DNA of 57,383 bases from Candidatus Parabacteroides intestinigallinarum (GCA_019114945.1 DXEN01000032.1:1-57383), one strand, 5' to 3'. Counted from the first letter of the stretch, positions 18,751 to 27,587 are shown. Numbers and translations are program-made. The notes: a model not told the origin generated them from the letters alone.

Positions 18751-20076
18751 ATGTGGCGGACAGTGCGTTCATACATCGAGCGAAACCGATTGCTGTCGGA
18801 CGATGATCGTCGTCCGGTATTGGTGGGATTGAGTGGCGGAGCCGATTCCGTGGCGTTGTTAAGTGTATTGGTTCGGTTGGGATACGCTTGCGTGGCGTTG
18901 CATTGCGATTTTCATTTGCGCGGCGAGGAGTCGGAACGGGACGCGGCTTTTGCCCGTACGTTCGCGGAGTCGTTGGGAGTCCCTTTTTATCAAACGGATT
19001 TTGATACGGTCGCGTACGCTCGGGAGCATCACCTTTCCATTGAGATGGCGGCCCGTGCGCTGCGTTATGCTTGGTTCGAGGAGACGCGTGAGCGATTGGG
19101 CGCGCAAGCGATCGCTGTAGCCCACCATCGGGACGATAGCGTAGAGACGGTCGTGATGAATTTAATCCGGGGTACGGGCATCCGGGGATTGACCGGGATT
19201 CGTCCGAGGAATGGCTTCGTTGTCCGTCCGCTGCTTTGCGTGAGCCGAGCGGATATCGTGGCATGGTTGGAAAACCAAGGCATCCGTTATGTGACGGACA
19301 GCACGAATCTGTCGGATGCGTATACCCGTAATTTCATCCGGTTGAATGTCTTGCCTTTATTGGAGAGAATCAATCCGTCCGTACGGGAGGCGATAGCCCG
19401 TTCCGCGGAGCATCTTTCCGCGGTCGCCTCGGTGTATGCGTATGAGATAGCGCGGGCTCGCGAGGAGGTAATCGTTTCGGAAGGTTGTCTTTCTATCGAG
19501 GCTTTATGCCGTTTCCCCGCGCCGGAGGCTATTTTATATGAGTTATTAAAGGAATATGGTTTTTCCCGGTGGGTTTCCGCGGAGGTGTTCGATGCCTTGC
19601 GGAAGGAATCCGGCAAGGTCTTTTATTCCAAGACGCATCGTTTGCTAAAGGATCGGGCTTATTTGTGGATTGTTCCTTTGGAGCGGGAAGCGGAGAAAAC
19701 CTCTTTCTTGCTGGATCCGTCGCGAGAGATATATCGGGAGCCGGTCGGTTTGACCTTTCGGGAGTTGCCTATTACTCCTGATTTCCAGATAGAGAAAAAC
19801 CGAAGATTCGCCTATTTCGACGCGGATAAGCTTCGGTTTCCTTTGACCTTGCGAAAATGGCGTGAGGGTGATTGGTTCGTGCCTTTCGGAATGAAGGGAC
19901 GTCAGAAATTGAGCGATTATTTCTCCGACCATAAATTTAGCCGGATCGAAAAGGAGAAGGCCTGGCTTCTTTGTAGCGGAGACGCTATTATTTGGTTGAT
20001 AGGAGAGCGTGCCGACAATCGTTTCCGGATCGATTCGGGCACAAAGCGCGTATTAGCCGTGAATTTTTTGGACTAA
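18751..20076 (+). CDS. tilS: tRNA(Ile)-lysidine synthetase
   Basis: 441 residues from the ATG at 18751. TilS adds lysine to C34 of tRNA-Ile(CAU) so that it reads AUA. The PP-loop VGLSGGADSVALL lies near 25-37, HRDDSVETVVMNLIRGTGIRGLTGI near 125-150 is the family signature, and the C-terminal TilS domain with FRLRKWREGDWF-like sequence (LTLRKWREGDWFVPFGMKG) is near 366-385. The frame could extend upstream to TTG at 18730, but that lies in the T-tract of a terminator, so the ATG is preferred. Confidence 0.95.
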   Translation: MWRTVRSYIERNRLLSDDDRRPVLVGLSGGADSVALLSVLVRLGYACVALHCDFHLRGEESERDAAFARTFAESLGVPFYQTDFDTVAYAREHHLSIEMAARALRYAWFEETRERLGAQAIAVAHHRDDSVETVVMNLIRGTGIRGLTGIRPRNGFVVRPLLCVSRADIVAWLENQGIRYVTDSTNLSDAYTRNFIRLNVLPLLERINPSVREAIARSAEHLSAVASVYAYEIARAREEVIVSEGCLSIEALCRFPAPEAILYELLKEYGFSRWVSAEVFDALRKESGKVFYSKTHRLLKDRAYLWIVPLEREAEKTSFLLDPSREIYREPVGLTFRELPITPDFQIEKNRRFAYFDADKLRFPLTLRKWREGDWFVPFGMKGRQKLSDYFSDHKFSRIEKEKAWLLCSGDAIIWLIGERADNRFRIDSGTKRVLAVNFLD

Positions 20077-20103
20077 AACGCTATTAGTTGTGGAAAATAT
20101 TCT

Positions 20104-20111
20104 TACATTCG
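20104..20111 (+). promoter_or_regulatory. rho -7 promoter element and leader
   Basis: TACATTCG fits the Bacteroidetes -7 pattern. It would give an untranslated leader of roughly 165 bases before the preferred rho ATG at 20282, leaving room for autoregulation, which is common for rho. Confidence 0.5.
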
Positions 20112-20281
20112 CGCAGATTTTACTCCGCAGATATGTTACTAATGATCCAAATTAGCTAAACAATCCGGTTTTACATGGAAATGATAAGTTTAATATAAAG
20201 ATACAATAATATTTATGGGACTTCATGCTTCGTGTTTATATACTCGATATGTATGTACGTGCCATCTTATTACTTCGCGAT

Positions 20282-22258
20282 ATGCAGAAATATAACATTC
20301 TAGAACTAAATGAGAAACTTCTTCCTGAGCTTCAGAGCATCGCGGAAGAGTTGGGAATAAAGAAAGTGGACAGTTTGAAAAAGGAGGAATTGGTTTACCG
20401 AATCCTTGACGAGCAGGCGATTTCGTATGCCGGTATCCAAGCCGAGAAGAAGAAGGATGTGAAGAAATCCGAGGGCCGCAAGAAGAGCCGTTCGACGAAA
20501 TCGGCCGCAGCGAAAGCGGAGAAGGCCGAGGCCGCGGAGGCGAAAGAGGAAGCTCTTCCGGCCGAGAATAAGCCGGAAGCGACGGCTTCCGCTGAGAAAA
20601 AGGAACAACCCGAACGAAAGAAAAGAGTACGTATAGAGAAAAAGGAAAAGGTAGCGGCCGCTATCGCTTCGACGGATGAAAATCCTGAGGTGATTGTCTC
20701 TAAGGAGATTCAGGCGGTTCCGGTAGCGGCTCCCGCGAAAGAGAAGGAAGAGCCGAAGGATATGGTGGTAGCGGAGGATAAAGCTTTCGCTCCGCTTGCC
20801 CCGGAGTCGAATCCGGAAGAAAAGAAAGCGGTATCGGATGAGCCGGTTTCTGGCGCGCGGGAAGAGGGCGCCGACGAGTTGTCTCAATCCGCCTCGGAGG
20901 AAGATCATAAGAGAATCGTGTTCCGGCATCCGGATACGAAATCCGTTTTAGACCAGATTTTCCCGTTCTCTCCGACACCGAAGCAAGAGGCCGCTAAACC
21001 GCAAGCGGAGGCCGCTCCCCAAGCCAAGAATACAAATAGGCAGAATAATAATAATCATAACAACAATCGTAACAACAACGGTAATAACGCGGGTAATAAT
21101 CAGCAACAGCAAGAGAAGCAGTATGATTTCGATGGCATCTTGACGGGCACGGGCGTGTTGGAGATGATGCAGGATGGTTATGGTTTCTTGCGCTCTTCCG
21201 ATTATAATTATTTGACTTCCCCGGACGATATTTATGTCTCTCAATCGCAGATCAAGTTGTTCGGCTTGAAAACAGGTGATGTGGTGGAAGGCGCTATTCG
21301 TCCGCCGAAAGAGGGAGAGAAATATTTCCCGCTGGTGAAGGTGGATAGGATCAACGGTCGTACGCCGGAGGAAGTGCGCGATCGCGTGCCTTTTGACCAT
21401 TTGACACCTTTATTCCCGGATGAGAAGTTTATGCTTACGGCGCGCAAATCGCCGAAAGTGTATGACAATATCGCCGTGCGCGTGGTAGACTTGTTCTCGC
21501 CGATCGGAAAGGGACAGCGTGGTTTGATCGTCGCCCAGCCGAAGACCGGTAAGACGATGTTGCTGAAAGATATCGCGAACGCGATCGCTTATAACCATCC
21601 GGAAGTGTATATGATCGTGTTGCTGATCGACGAGCGTCCGGAGGAGGTGACCGATATGGCTCGTAGCGTGGATGCGGAGGTGATCGCCTCTACGTTCGAT
21701 GAACCGGCGGAGCGTCACGTGAAGATCGCCGAGATTGTATTGAATAAGGCGAAACGGATGGTGGAGAGCGGACATGATGTGGTGATTCTTTTGGATTCTA
21801 TCACGCGCTTGGCTCGCGCTTATAACACGGTGCAACCGGCTTCCGGTAAAGTGCTTTCCGGTGGTGTGGACGCTAACGCCTTGCAGAAGCCGAAACGTTT
21901 CTTCGGCGCCGCTCGTAACATTGAGAACGGAGGTAGCTTGACGATCTTGGCTACGGCGCTGACAGATACGGGCTCCAAGATGGACGACGTGATTTTCGAG
22001 GAGTTCAAAGGTACGGGTAACATGGAATTGCAGTTGGATCGTAAGTTGTCGAACAAACGTATTTATCCGGCGGTGGATATTACGGCTTCCAGCACGCGCC
22101 GGGATGATTTGTTGCAGGACGAGAATACGTTGAATCGCATGTGGATCTTGCGCAAGTACTTGTCTGATATGAATTCGTTGGAGGCGATGGAGTTCGTGAA
22201 GCAACGGATGGAGCAGACGGTTGATAACATGGAATTCTTGGCTTCGATGAACGGTTGA
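20282..22258 (+). CDS. rho: Transcription termination factor Rho with disordered insert
   Basis: 658 residues from the ATG at 20282 ([13 protein letters not shown], the usual family start); the frame extends 19 codons upstream to 20225. A Rho_N helical domain (about 1-45) is followed by a Lys/Glu/Ala-rich disordered segment and an Asn/Gln-rich stretch (about residue 250-280), the RNA-binding cold-shock domain ([21 protein letters not shown]) and the ATPase: Walker A QPKTGKTM, Walker [11 protein letters not shown], and the Q- and R-loops. E. coli Rho is 419 residues. Bacteroides Rho has a comparable insert, reported to drive phase separation and gut fitness. Confidence 0.96.
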   Translation: MQKYNILELNEKLLPELQSIAEELGIKKVDSLKKEELVYRILDEQAISYAGIQAEKKKDVKKSEGRKKSRSTKSAAAKAEKAEAAEAKEEALPAENKPEATASAEKKEQPERKKRVRIEKKEKVAAAIASTDENPEVIVSKEIQAVPVAAPAKEKEEPKDMVVAEDKAFAPLAPESNPEEKKAVSDEPVSGAREEGADELSQSASEEDHKRIVFRHPDTKSVLDQIFPFSPTPKQEAAKPQAEAAPQAKNTNRQNNNNHNNNRNNNGNNAGNNQQQQEKQYDFDGILTGTGVLEMMQDGYGFLRSSDYNYLTSPDDIYVSQSQIKLFGLKTGDVVEGAIRPPKEGEKYFPLVKVDRINGRTPEEVRDRVPFDHLTPLFPDEKFMLTARKSPKVYDNIAVRVVDLFSPIGKGQRGLIVAQPKTGKTMLLKDIANAIAYNHPEVYMIVLLIDERPEEVTDMARSVDAEVIASTFDEPAERHVKIAEIVLNKAKRMVESGHDVVILLDSITRLARAYNTVQPASGKVLSGGVDANALQKPKRFFGAARNIENGGSLTILATALTDTGSKMDDVIFEEFKGTGNMELQLDRKLSNKRIYPAVDITASSTRRDDLLQDENTLNRMWILRKYLSDMNSLEAMEFVKQRMEQTVDNMEFLASMNG

Positions 22259-22295
22259 TCGGCATCGTCCGACTCCTTTTCGAGGATAAAATAAA

Positions 22296-22340
22296 GATGT
22301 GCCAAATGGGAGAATGTAATCTTTTCCTGTTTGGCACATC
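22296..22340 (-). terminator. Terminator of recQ in the rho-recQ convergent gap
   Basis: GATGTGCCAAA (22296-22306) and TTTGGCACATC (22330-22340) form a perfect 11-base stem with a 23-base loop. Read on the minus strand it is followed by TTTATTTTATC, favouring termination of recQ. It may also stall rho transcripts. Confidence 0.65.
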
Positions 22341-22369
22341 GCTTTGAAATACGTGTGGAATGTACGGTT

Positions 22370-24211
22370 CTAAAAGGTCTTCGGTAGTTTCAACACGAAA
22401 CGGATCAGCGCCACGAATACTTTTCCATAGTGGTTGAGCTTGATCTGGCCAACTCCCCGTATATCGCTGAAAGCCTCTAAGGTGACGGGCTTTTTCTCTA
22501 CCATGTCCGCCAAGGCGTCGTCCGAGAAGATAATGTAGGCGGGTGTATGCTCGCGTTCGGCGATTTGCTTGCGAAGTTGCCGTAAGGAATCCAATAAGGT
22601 CTCGTCGATGGATTCGGATTGTATCGGGCGGATGGGGCGTGCCTTGAAACGTGTCGTCTTCTCTTTGTCGCGTACGGGGCGAGCCAGCTCGTCCGGCTTT
22701 TGGAAAGCGACTAATTGGGCTTTTTGCTCTCCATATAGGACCTTTCGCCCTAATGGGGTCATCTTTAAGGCTCGGTCCGCCAGGTAATCGATTTCCATAT
22801 AACCGAGCTGCAACATTTGATAAATGTACTCTTTCCACTCTCGGGAAGAAAGGTCTCTTCCCGCTCCGTAAGTTTTGAGTTTGTCATATCCTTTCGCTAC
22901 CAACTCCGCCTTGGCCGAGGCCCGTAGGATGTCGATCAGCATTTGTATACCTACATGCTCGCCTGTCCGCACGATAGCGCTTAGCGCTTTTTGTACCAAT
23001 ATACTCCCGTCGAAACGCCTGGGTGGATTTTTACATACATCGCAATTGCTGCAATCGTGATCCATTTCCTCGCCGAAGTAACTCAGCAGGATGCGCCGGC
23101 GGCAGATGTCGGATTCGCAGTACCGCTTCATCTGTTCCAATTTCTCCAGGTTCACCTCGCTTTGCCCGCTCTCCTCGGCGAAACGTCGAAGCACGATCAG
23201 GTCGCCCAGCGAATAGAAAAGCAGCGCGTCGCTCCGCAAGCCATCCCGGCCCGCCCGCCCGATCTCTTGATAATAATTCTCGATGCTTCCCGGCATGTTG
23301 TAATGGATGACCCAGCGCACGTTGCTTTTATCGATGCCCATCCCGAAAGCGACCGTGGCGCATACCACATCCACACGGTCGTTGATAAAGTCGTCTTGGG
23401 CTTTCTCGCGAAGTGCGGGAGATAGGCCGGCGTGATAGGCGATCGCCTTGATGTTGTATGTCTTTAGTTCCTCGGCCAGGTCTTCCGTGTCGTTCCGGCG
23501 CATGCAATAGATAATGCCGCTTTGTCCTTTGTGTTTGCCGATAAAATGTACGATAGAGGTTATCTTCTCTTTCTTGTTTAATCCCCTACGGACGGTGAGC
23601 GATATGTTGGGGCGGTCGAACGACGAGATAAAAGTTTCCGGATCCCGTAACCGCAATTGCTGGATGATGTCCAAGCGGGTCACCTTGTCGGCGGTAGCTG
23701 TCAGCGCTACAATGGGGATTTTAGGAAAACGTTCTTTTAGGATGGCTAACTGGGTGTATTCCGGGCGGAAATCGTGCCCCCAATGTGATACGCAATGTGC
23801 CTCGTCGATGGCGATCAACGAGATATCCAGGCGGGGCAGGAACCAATCGGCCTCGGTTTGGATCCGCTCCGGAGAGATATAGAGCAGCTTGATTTTTCCC
23901 TGTATGCACAGTTGCTTGACTTGCTGCTGTTCTTCCTCAGGCATCATGCTGTTCAGGGTCGCGGCCGGTATGCCGTTGGCGATCAATCCTTCTACTTGGT
24001 CTTTCATCAAGGCGATCAGCGGGGAGACCACCAAAGCCGTCCCTGGAAGATAGATAGCCGGTAATTGGAAGCAAATAGATTTGCCTCCTCCCGTAGGCAT
24101 CAGTACCAGCGAATCCTCCTTGCGTAAGATACGTTGGATGACTTCCGCCTGTAAGGGCCGGAAAGAGGTGTATCCGAAGAACTTTTTTAGAAGCAGCAAG
24201 ATTTCTTTCAT
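22370..24211 (-). CDS. recQ: ATP-dependent DNA helicase RecQ
   Basis: 613 residues, a superfamily 2 3'-5' helicase in recombination and fork repair. RecQ motif 0 (FGYTSFRPLQAEVIQ, about 12-26), Walker A (LMPTGGGKSICFQLPA, about 37-52), DEAH box (IDEAHCVSHWGHDFRPEY, about 134-151), motifs IV-VI to GIGRAGRDG-like (IGRAGRDG near 315), the zinc-binding region (CRRRILLSYFGE then CSNCDVC, about 370-400), a winged helix, and a C-terminal HRDC-like domain (about 530-605). Divergent from the gene at 24397. The neighbouring rho is convergent. Confidence 0.96.
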   Translation of the reverse strand: MKEILLLLKKFFGYTSFRPLQAEVIQRILRKEDSLVLMPTGGGKSICFQLPAIYLPGTALVVSPLIALMKDQVEGLIANGIPAATLNSMMPEEEQQQVKQLCIQGKIKLLYISPERIQTEADWFLPRLDISLIAIDEAHCVSHWGHDFRPEYTQLAILKERFPKIPIVALTATADKVTRLDIIQQLRLRDPETFISSFDRPNISLTVRRGLNKKEKITSIVHFIGKHKGQSGIIYCMRRNDTEDLAEELKTYNIKAIAYHAGLSPALREKAQDDFINDRVDVVCATVAFGMGIDKSNVRWVIHYNMPGSIENYYQEIGRAGRDGLRSDALLFYSLGDLIVLRRFAEESGQSEVNLEKLEQMKRYCESDICRRRILLSYFGEEMDHDCSNCDVCKNPPRRFDGSILVQKALSAIVRTGEHVGIQMLIDILRASAKAELVAKGYDKLKTYGAGRDLSSREWKEYIYQMLQLGYMEIDYLADRALKMTPLGRKVLYGEQKAQLVAFQKPDELARPVRDKEKTTRFKARPIRPIQSESIDETLLDSLRQLRKQIAEREHTPAYIIFSDDALADMVEKKPVTLEAFSDIRGVGQIKLNHYGKVFVALIRFVLKLPKTF

Positions 24212-24234
24212 ATCCTTATCGCGAAAACAACACG

Positions 24235-24242
24235 CGAAGATA
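24235..24242 (-). promoter_or_regulatory. recQ -7 promoter element
   Basis: Minus strand TATCTTCG lies about 24 bases before the recQ ATG. Confidence 0.5.
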
Positions 24243-24359
24243 GTCGAATTCGCTCATTGGAACTTATGGCCGGGCGGTAAAATGATAGAAGAGCCGTTTC
24301 TCTGGTACGGATTGCGCGAGAGACATGGGGAATGGTGCGTGTATATGAGAAAAAAGCAT

Positions 24360-24367
24360 TATTTTTG
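24360..24367 (+). promoter_or_regulatory. -7 promoter element for the 24397 operon
   Basis: TATTTTTG lies 30 bases before the ATG; a strong purine-rich ribosome site (AAGGAGAAAGG) sits between them. Confidence 0.5.
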
Positions 24368-24396
24368 TCCCATTTCAATAAAGAAGGAGAAAGGCT

Positions 24397-25155
24397 ATGG
24401 GTATGAGAAACGGAGGAGAAGACGTGTTTAAGGATATTCGAGATTCTTTCGACAGCTTGCATGGTCATCTTCATATACTGGAGCAACGTGTGCCGGTTGA
24501 GCTTCAAATGGCTTACTTCAAATACTCCGATAGGGTGAGAAAAGAAAACCCCGCGCCTCGTCCTTTCTCGGAGGAGGAGTGCGAGAGGCTTTACGAGGAG
24601 TTGGTCTCTTCCGATACCGCGGACCGGGCGAGGAAGAGATACCTGTTGTGCTTGTTGGCTACCTCCCGGTCGGTGCGGGCGTATCGTTTGTTGGAGGAAT
24701 ACGTGCAGGCTCCGGACCCGTTGGTGACGGAATGGGCGTATATGGCATTGATGGAGTCGCGCATCTCGTTGGAATCCGATTTGTCCAACGAGAAGCAGGT
24801 TTATATATCGACCGGCATGGGCGGGAAAGGCGAGAAGCTTCGTTTCTATGTCTTGATGTTGTCTAATGGGAAGAAGCCTTTCCTGGAGTATCAGCGTCAG
24901 ACAATCGAACGGGAGTTCGCTTACTATTTAGAGAAGGCCGATTGCGAGATCGAGCGTTTGACGATTGGGGAGCAATACGTGGAGCTTTTGTTCCTTTTGC
25001 CGATACGCGTGGATATCAAACCTTTGCTGGATAGGCTGGTCAATGAGTGCAATCAATACGGCAATTTCTTATCGGCTTCTTATACGGTTACGAATGTAAA
25101 GGAATTAACACACGAGGAGATCCTCGAGCTGGTCAATAAGGATGGAAATAATTAA
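24397..25155 (+). CDS. Conserved hypothetical protein, helical
   Basis: 252 residues, no recognised domain. The first two thirds look helical, with a possible HEAT-like stretch (RKRYLLCLLATSRSVRAYRLL near 78-98, then EWAYMALMESR), and the last third (about 135-245) looks mixed alpha/beta. There is no signal peptide or membrane helix, so it is cytoplasmic. An AAGGAGAAAGG ribosome site supports this start. The 3' end overlaps the GtrA-type gene by 14 bases, so it is translationally linked to a lipid-linked sugar pathway, though a functional connection is only inferred. Confidence 0.75.
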   Translation: MGMRNGGEDVFKDIRDSFDSLHGHLHILEQRVPVELQMAYFKYSDRVRKENPAPRPFSEEECERLYEELVSSDTADRARKRYLLCLLATSRSVRAYRLLEEYVQAPDPLVTEWAYMALMESRISLESDLSNEKQVYISTGMGGKGEKLRFYVLMLSNGKKPFLEYQRQTIEREFAYYLEKADCEIERLTIGEQYVELLFLLPIRVDIKPLLDRLVNECNQYGNFLSASYTVTNVKELTHEEILELVNKDGNN

Positions 25156-25522
25156 GCAGGCGGTTAAATATGGCGTGGTGGGATTGAGCAACACCTTGAT
25201 CACGATGATTGTTATTTGGGTGATGATGAAAGGGCTTGATTGCCGGGAAGGATTATCTAATCTGACGGGGTATGTGGCTGGATTATTGAATAGCTTTGTC
25301 TGGAATAAGCAATGGACTTTCAAGGGAAGTACGACCGGATGGACGAAAGGGGCGGTTCGCTTCGCGATCGCCTTTGGCGTGTGTTATGCCTTGCAATACG
25401 GATTGGTGCTTTTCCTGAACGCGCGGCTGGCGATCGATCATTATTACAATCATTTGATCGGGATGGTGTTCTACACCGTGCTCAATTTCTTGGCGAACAA
25501 GTTTTATACGTTTAAAGTGTGA
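25142..25522 (+). CDS. GtrA family membrane protein
   Basis: 126 residues with four hydrophobic helices (about 9-26, 38-52, 70-93, 100-118), the GtrA/DPMS-type fold. GtrA proteins are thought to flip polyprenyl-linked sugars across the inner membrane. Conserved features include the N-terminal FxxVGxxxT-like KYGVVGLSNTLI and NxxWTF-like NKQWTFKG, and the end NKFYTFKV. It overlaps both neighbours and precedes a matching GtrB/DPM1-like glycosyltransferase, the classic pair. Confidence 0.9.
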   Translation: MEIIKQAVKYGVVGLSNTLITMIVIWVMMKGLDCREGLSNLTGYVAGLLNSFVWNKQWTFKGSTTGWTKGAVRFAIAFGVCYALQYGLVLFLNARLAIDHYYNHLIGMVFYTVLNFLANKFYTFKV

Positions 25523-25527
25523 ATGGA

Positions 25528-26466
25528 ATGAAGAAATTAGCGGTGATTGTTCCGTGCTATAACGAGGAGGCCGTGATCGGGGAGTCGTATCGGCGCACGA
25601 AGGCAGTCTTGGAGAGGTTGCCCAATCCGACGGAGATAATCTATATTAACGATGGAAGCGAGGACGGAACCCGGGATTTGTTGAACCAAATCGCGGCGAA
25701 CGATCCGGATGTACGGGTGATTCATTTTTCCCGCAATTTCGGACATCAGCCCGCGGTGACGGCGGGCATCAATCATTGCGACGCGGATTTGGCCGTGATT
25801 ATCGATGCCGATATGCAGGATCCTCCGGAGCTGATCCCGGATTTGTTGGCGTTGCACGCGAAGGAGAATGCCAATGTGGTGTATTGCGTCCGCAAGTCCC
25901 GCGAGGGTGAGAGTTTCTTCAAGTTGTTTACCTCGAAGATGTTTTATCGGGTGTTGAATTACATGAGCGAGGTGCATTTTCCGTTGGATACGGGTGATTT
26001 TCGCCTGATCGACCGGAAGGTGATGAATGAGTTCAACCGCTTCAAGGAGCGGGGTAAGTATATACGAGGCCTGATAAGCTGGGTAGGTTTCCATCAGGTG
26101 CCTTTCTACTACGAGCGCGAGGCGCGGATCGCGGGCACGACGAAATATCCTTTGAGCAAGATGCTGAAGTTCGCTTCCACGGCGATGCTTTATTTCTCGA
26201 AGAAGCCGTTGCGGTTGGCGGCCAGCTTGGGTTTTATCTCGGTCGTGGTGGGCATCGTGCTGGCTGTATGGTTCACGTTGGGTAAAATCTATGGCTTTAG
26301 CGATGCCGAGGAGGGTTGGACCTCGATTATGACCTCGATTATCTTTTTCGGGGGCGTTCAGCTGTTGACGGTCGGTGTGCTGGGGCAGTACGTGGGTATT
26401 CTTTTCGACGAGATCAAGGCGCGGCCGGAATATATTGTCGACGAAAAGAAGAATTTCGAGGAGTAG
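25528..26466 (+). CDS. GtrB/DPM1-like GT2 glycosyltransferase
   Basis: About 312 residues from ATG 25528; a GTG at 25519 overlapping the GtrA stop (GTGA) is an alternative start. A family 2 glycosyltransferase domain has VIVPCYNEEAVIGESY at the N-terminus, the YINDGSEDGTRDLL nucleotide site, the metal-binding DAD in IIDADMQDPPEL (near 90-100) and QDxxxFRLIDRKV-like DTGDFRLIDRKVMNEF. Two C-terminal membrane helices (about 228-250 and 267-290) anchor it. This type makes polyprenyl-phosphate glucose or mannose for envelope glycan modification; the sugar is not known. Confidence 0.92.
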   Translation: MKKLAVIVPCYNEEAVIGESYRRTKAVLERLPNPTEIIYINDGSEDGTRDLLNQIAANDPDVRVIHFSRNFGHQPAVTAGINHCDADLAVIIDADMQDPPELIPDLLALHAKENANVVYCVRKSREGESFFKLFTSKMFYRVLNYMSEVHFPLDTGDFRLIDRKVMNEFNRFKERGKYIRGLISWVGFHQVPFYYEREARIAGTTKYPLSKMLKFASTAMLYFSKKPLRLAASLGFISVVVGIVLAVWFTLGKIYGFSDAEEGWTSIMTSIIFFGGVQLLTVGVLGQYVGILFDEIKARPEYIVDEKKNFEE

Positions 26467-26503
26467 ATTCACGCAAACCGGTGGAAAGTCCGGGAGAAAA
26501 GGT

Positions 26504-26511
26504 TATCTTTG
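26504..26511 (+). promoter_or_regulatory. -7 promoter element of the DUF3791/DUF3990 cassette
   Basis: TATCTTTG is an exact match to the -7 consensus, 27 bases before the first ATG, and gives the cassette its own promoter. Confidence 0.6.
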
Positions 26512-26538
26512 TTTGCTGATGGAAAATAAAAAACGAAT

Positions 26539-26766
26539 ATGGATAAGGAGCAACTTCACAATCGCGTCACGTATATGATTTATTGTGTGAATGCTTTCGC
26601 CCGTCGTTATCGCTTGACGGCCAAACAAGCGTTCGCTTACCTAAGTCGTTTTAAGGGTATGGCATTCTTGGACGAATGTTATGAAGCCGAGCATCAATTG
26701 TCGTTGGATGATGCCGTAAACGATCTTTCTATTATTTGCAAACGGAACGGAGGAGGTTTAGGATGA
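26539..26766 (+). CDS. DUF3791 protein, first copy
   Basis: 75 residues, all helical in appearance, matching DUF3791: YMIYCVNAFARRYRLTAKQAFAYL (about 13-36) then a DECYEAEHQLSLDDAVNDL helix. DUF3791 genes are habitually next to DUF3990 genes in gut Firmicutes and Bacteroidetes. The end overlaps the DUF3990 start by 4 bases. A role as antitoxin or substrate-adaptor partner is inferred from size, pairing and coupling, not demonstrated. Confidence 0.82.
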   Translation: MDKEQLHNRVTYMIYCVNAFARRYRLTAKQAFAYLSRFKGMAFLDECYEAEHQLSLDDAVNDLSIICKRNGGGLG

Positions 26767-27233
26767 TTATTTTGTATCATGGGTCGAACGTAAGGATCGA
26801 GGAAATAGACCTTAACCGGTGTCATCCGTATAAAGATTTCGGGAAAGGATTTTATTTGACCGATATAGAGGAGCAGGCTCGACAAATGGCTGTTCGTCGG
26901 ACTCGTATCGCGGGGGAAGGATCTCCTATCGTGACGGCATATGCGTTTGATGAACGTTTGTTGGATGACGCATCTTTGCGCGTTAAGCGATTTGACAAGC
27001 CAAGCGAGGAATGGGCTTTGTTCATTTTGGAGAATCGGCAGGGACTGGCGAGAGAATGCTATGATATCGTGATTGGTCCGATCGCTGATGATGGGGTGGC
27101 TTTTCAGTTGGAACGTTATATGCGACATATGATTACTTTGGATACGTTAGTAAAGGAACTGACTTATCGGAAGTTGAATCGGCAATATTTCTTTGGTACG
27201 GAATTGTCAATTTCAAAATTGCGTGCGTTATGA
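26763..27233 (+). CDS. DUF3990 protein, ADP-ribosyltransferase-like candidate toxin
   Basis: 156 residues. DUF3990 features: ILYHGSNVRIEEIDL (about 3-17), FGKGFYLTDIEEQARQMAVRR (about 27-47), YDIVIGPIADDGV (about 100-112) and a C-terminal LNRQYFFGTELSI. The YHGS and GFYLT elements resemble the His and Tyr parts of an H-Y-[E/Q] ADP-ribosyltransferase site, and QYFF could supply the third position. I recall Pfam placing DUF3990 in the ADP-ribosyl clan. The start overlaps the upstream DUF3791 and the stop overlaps the downstream one by 4 bases. Target and activity unknown; no signal peptide. Confidence 0.82.
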   Translation: MIILYHGSNVRIEEIDLNRCHPYKDFGKGFYLTDIEEQARQMAVRRTRIAGEGSPIVTAYAFDERLLDDASLRVKRFDKPSEEWALFILENRQGLARECYDIVIGPIADDGVAFQLERYMRHMITLDTLVKELTYRKLNRQYFFGTELSISKLRAL

Positions 27234-27451
27234 CAGACGAAACCTCTTTTTTGATAGATTCATTGGTGGAACAGCTTGCTTCGAAGCTTGTTGAGGACTA
27301 CGAGATATCCGTACCTCAAGCCTTGGAATTGGTGTACAACTCTCAGCTCTACGAGAAAATTATGGATTTGGAGACGGGCTTGTATTACCAAAGCGCGAAA
27401 TACAATTATGAGCTGTTGCGTCATGAGATTAAATATGGAAAGATAGCTTAG
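27230..27451 (+). CDS. DUF3791 protein, second copy
   Basis: 73 residues, helical and acidic. It resembles the first DUF3791 in layout (FLIDSLVEQLASKLVEDYEISVPQALELV then LYxxxxDLETGLYYQS) but is clearly diverged from it. It overlaps the DUF3990 stop by 4 bases. Having two DUF3791 genes flank one DUF3990 suggests two different partners or a duplicated antitoxin. The gene ends just before a cluster of CACATACGTG repeats. Confidence 0.75.
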   Translation: MTDETSFLIDSLVEQLASKLVEDYEISVPQALELVYNSQLYEKIMDLETGLYYQSAKYNYELLRHEIKYGKIA

Positions 27452-27487
27452 GGGCGTTTCTCCTCTACTCCCCGTTTCCTTTCGGGA

Positions 27488-27564
27488 ACATACGTGCGTG
27501 GGCAAAGTCACGTATGTGTGTCGCCCATTTCACATACGTGACTTGGCATTTTCACATACGTGCG
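27488..27564 (+). repeat. Cluster of four ACATACGTG repeats, one pair forming a hairpin
   Basis: ACATACGTGCG occurs at 27488, its inverse GTCACGTATGTG at 27507-27518, then CACATACGTGAC at 27531-27542 (a perfect 12-base inverted pair with a 12-base loop) and CACATACGTGCG again at 27553-27564. It lies between the convergent DUF3791 and DUF4377 genes and could end transcription from both, though no long T-run follows. Confidence 0.75.
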
Positions 27565-27587
27565 TTATACGAGTTATATAAGCGCGG

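Noticed and set aside
20225-20281. 19-codon extension of rho
   Set aside because: The added residues are hydrophobic and unlike the family start; [13 protein letters not shown] at 20282 is the typical beginning.
22259-22369. A small RNA gene in the rho-recQ gap
   Set aside because: The long perfect stem is explained as a recQ terminator; no promoter with good spacing is seen for an independent RNA.
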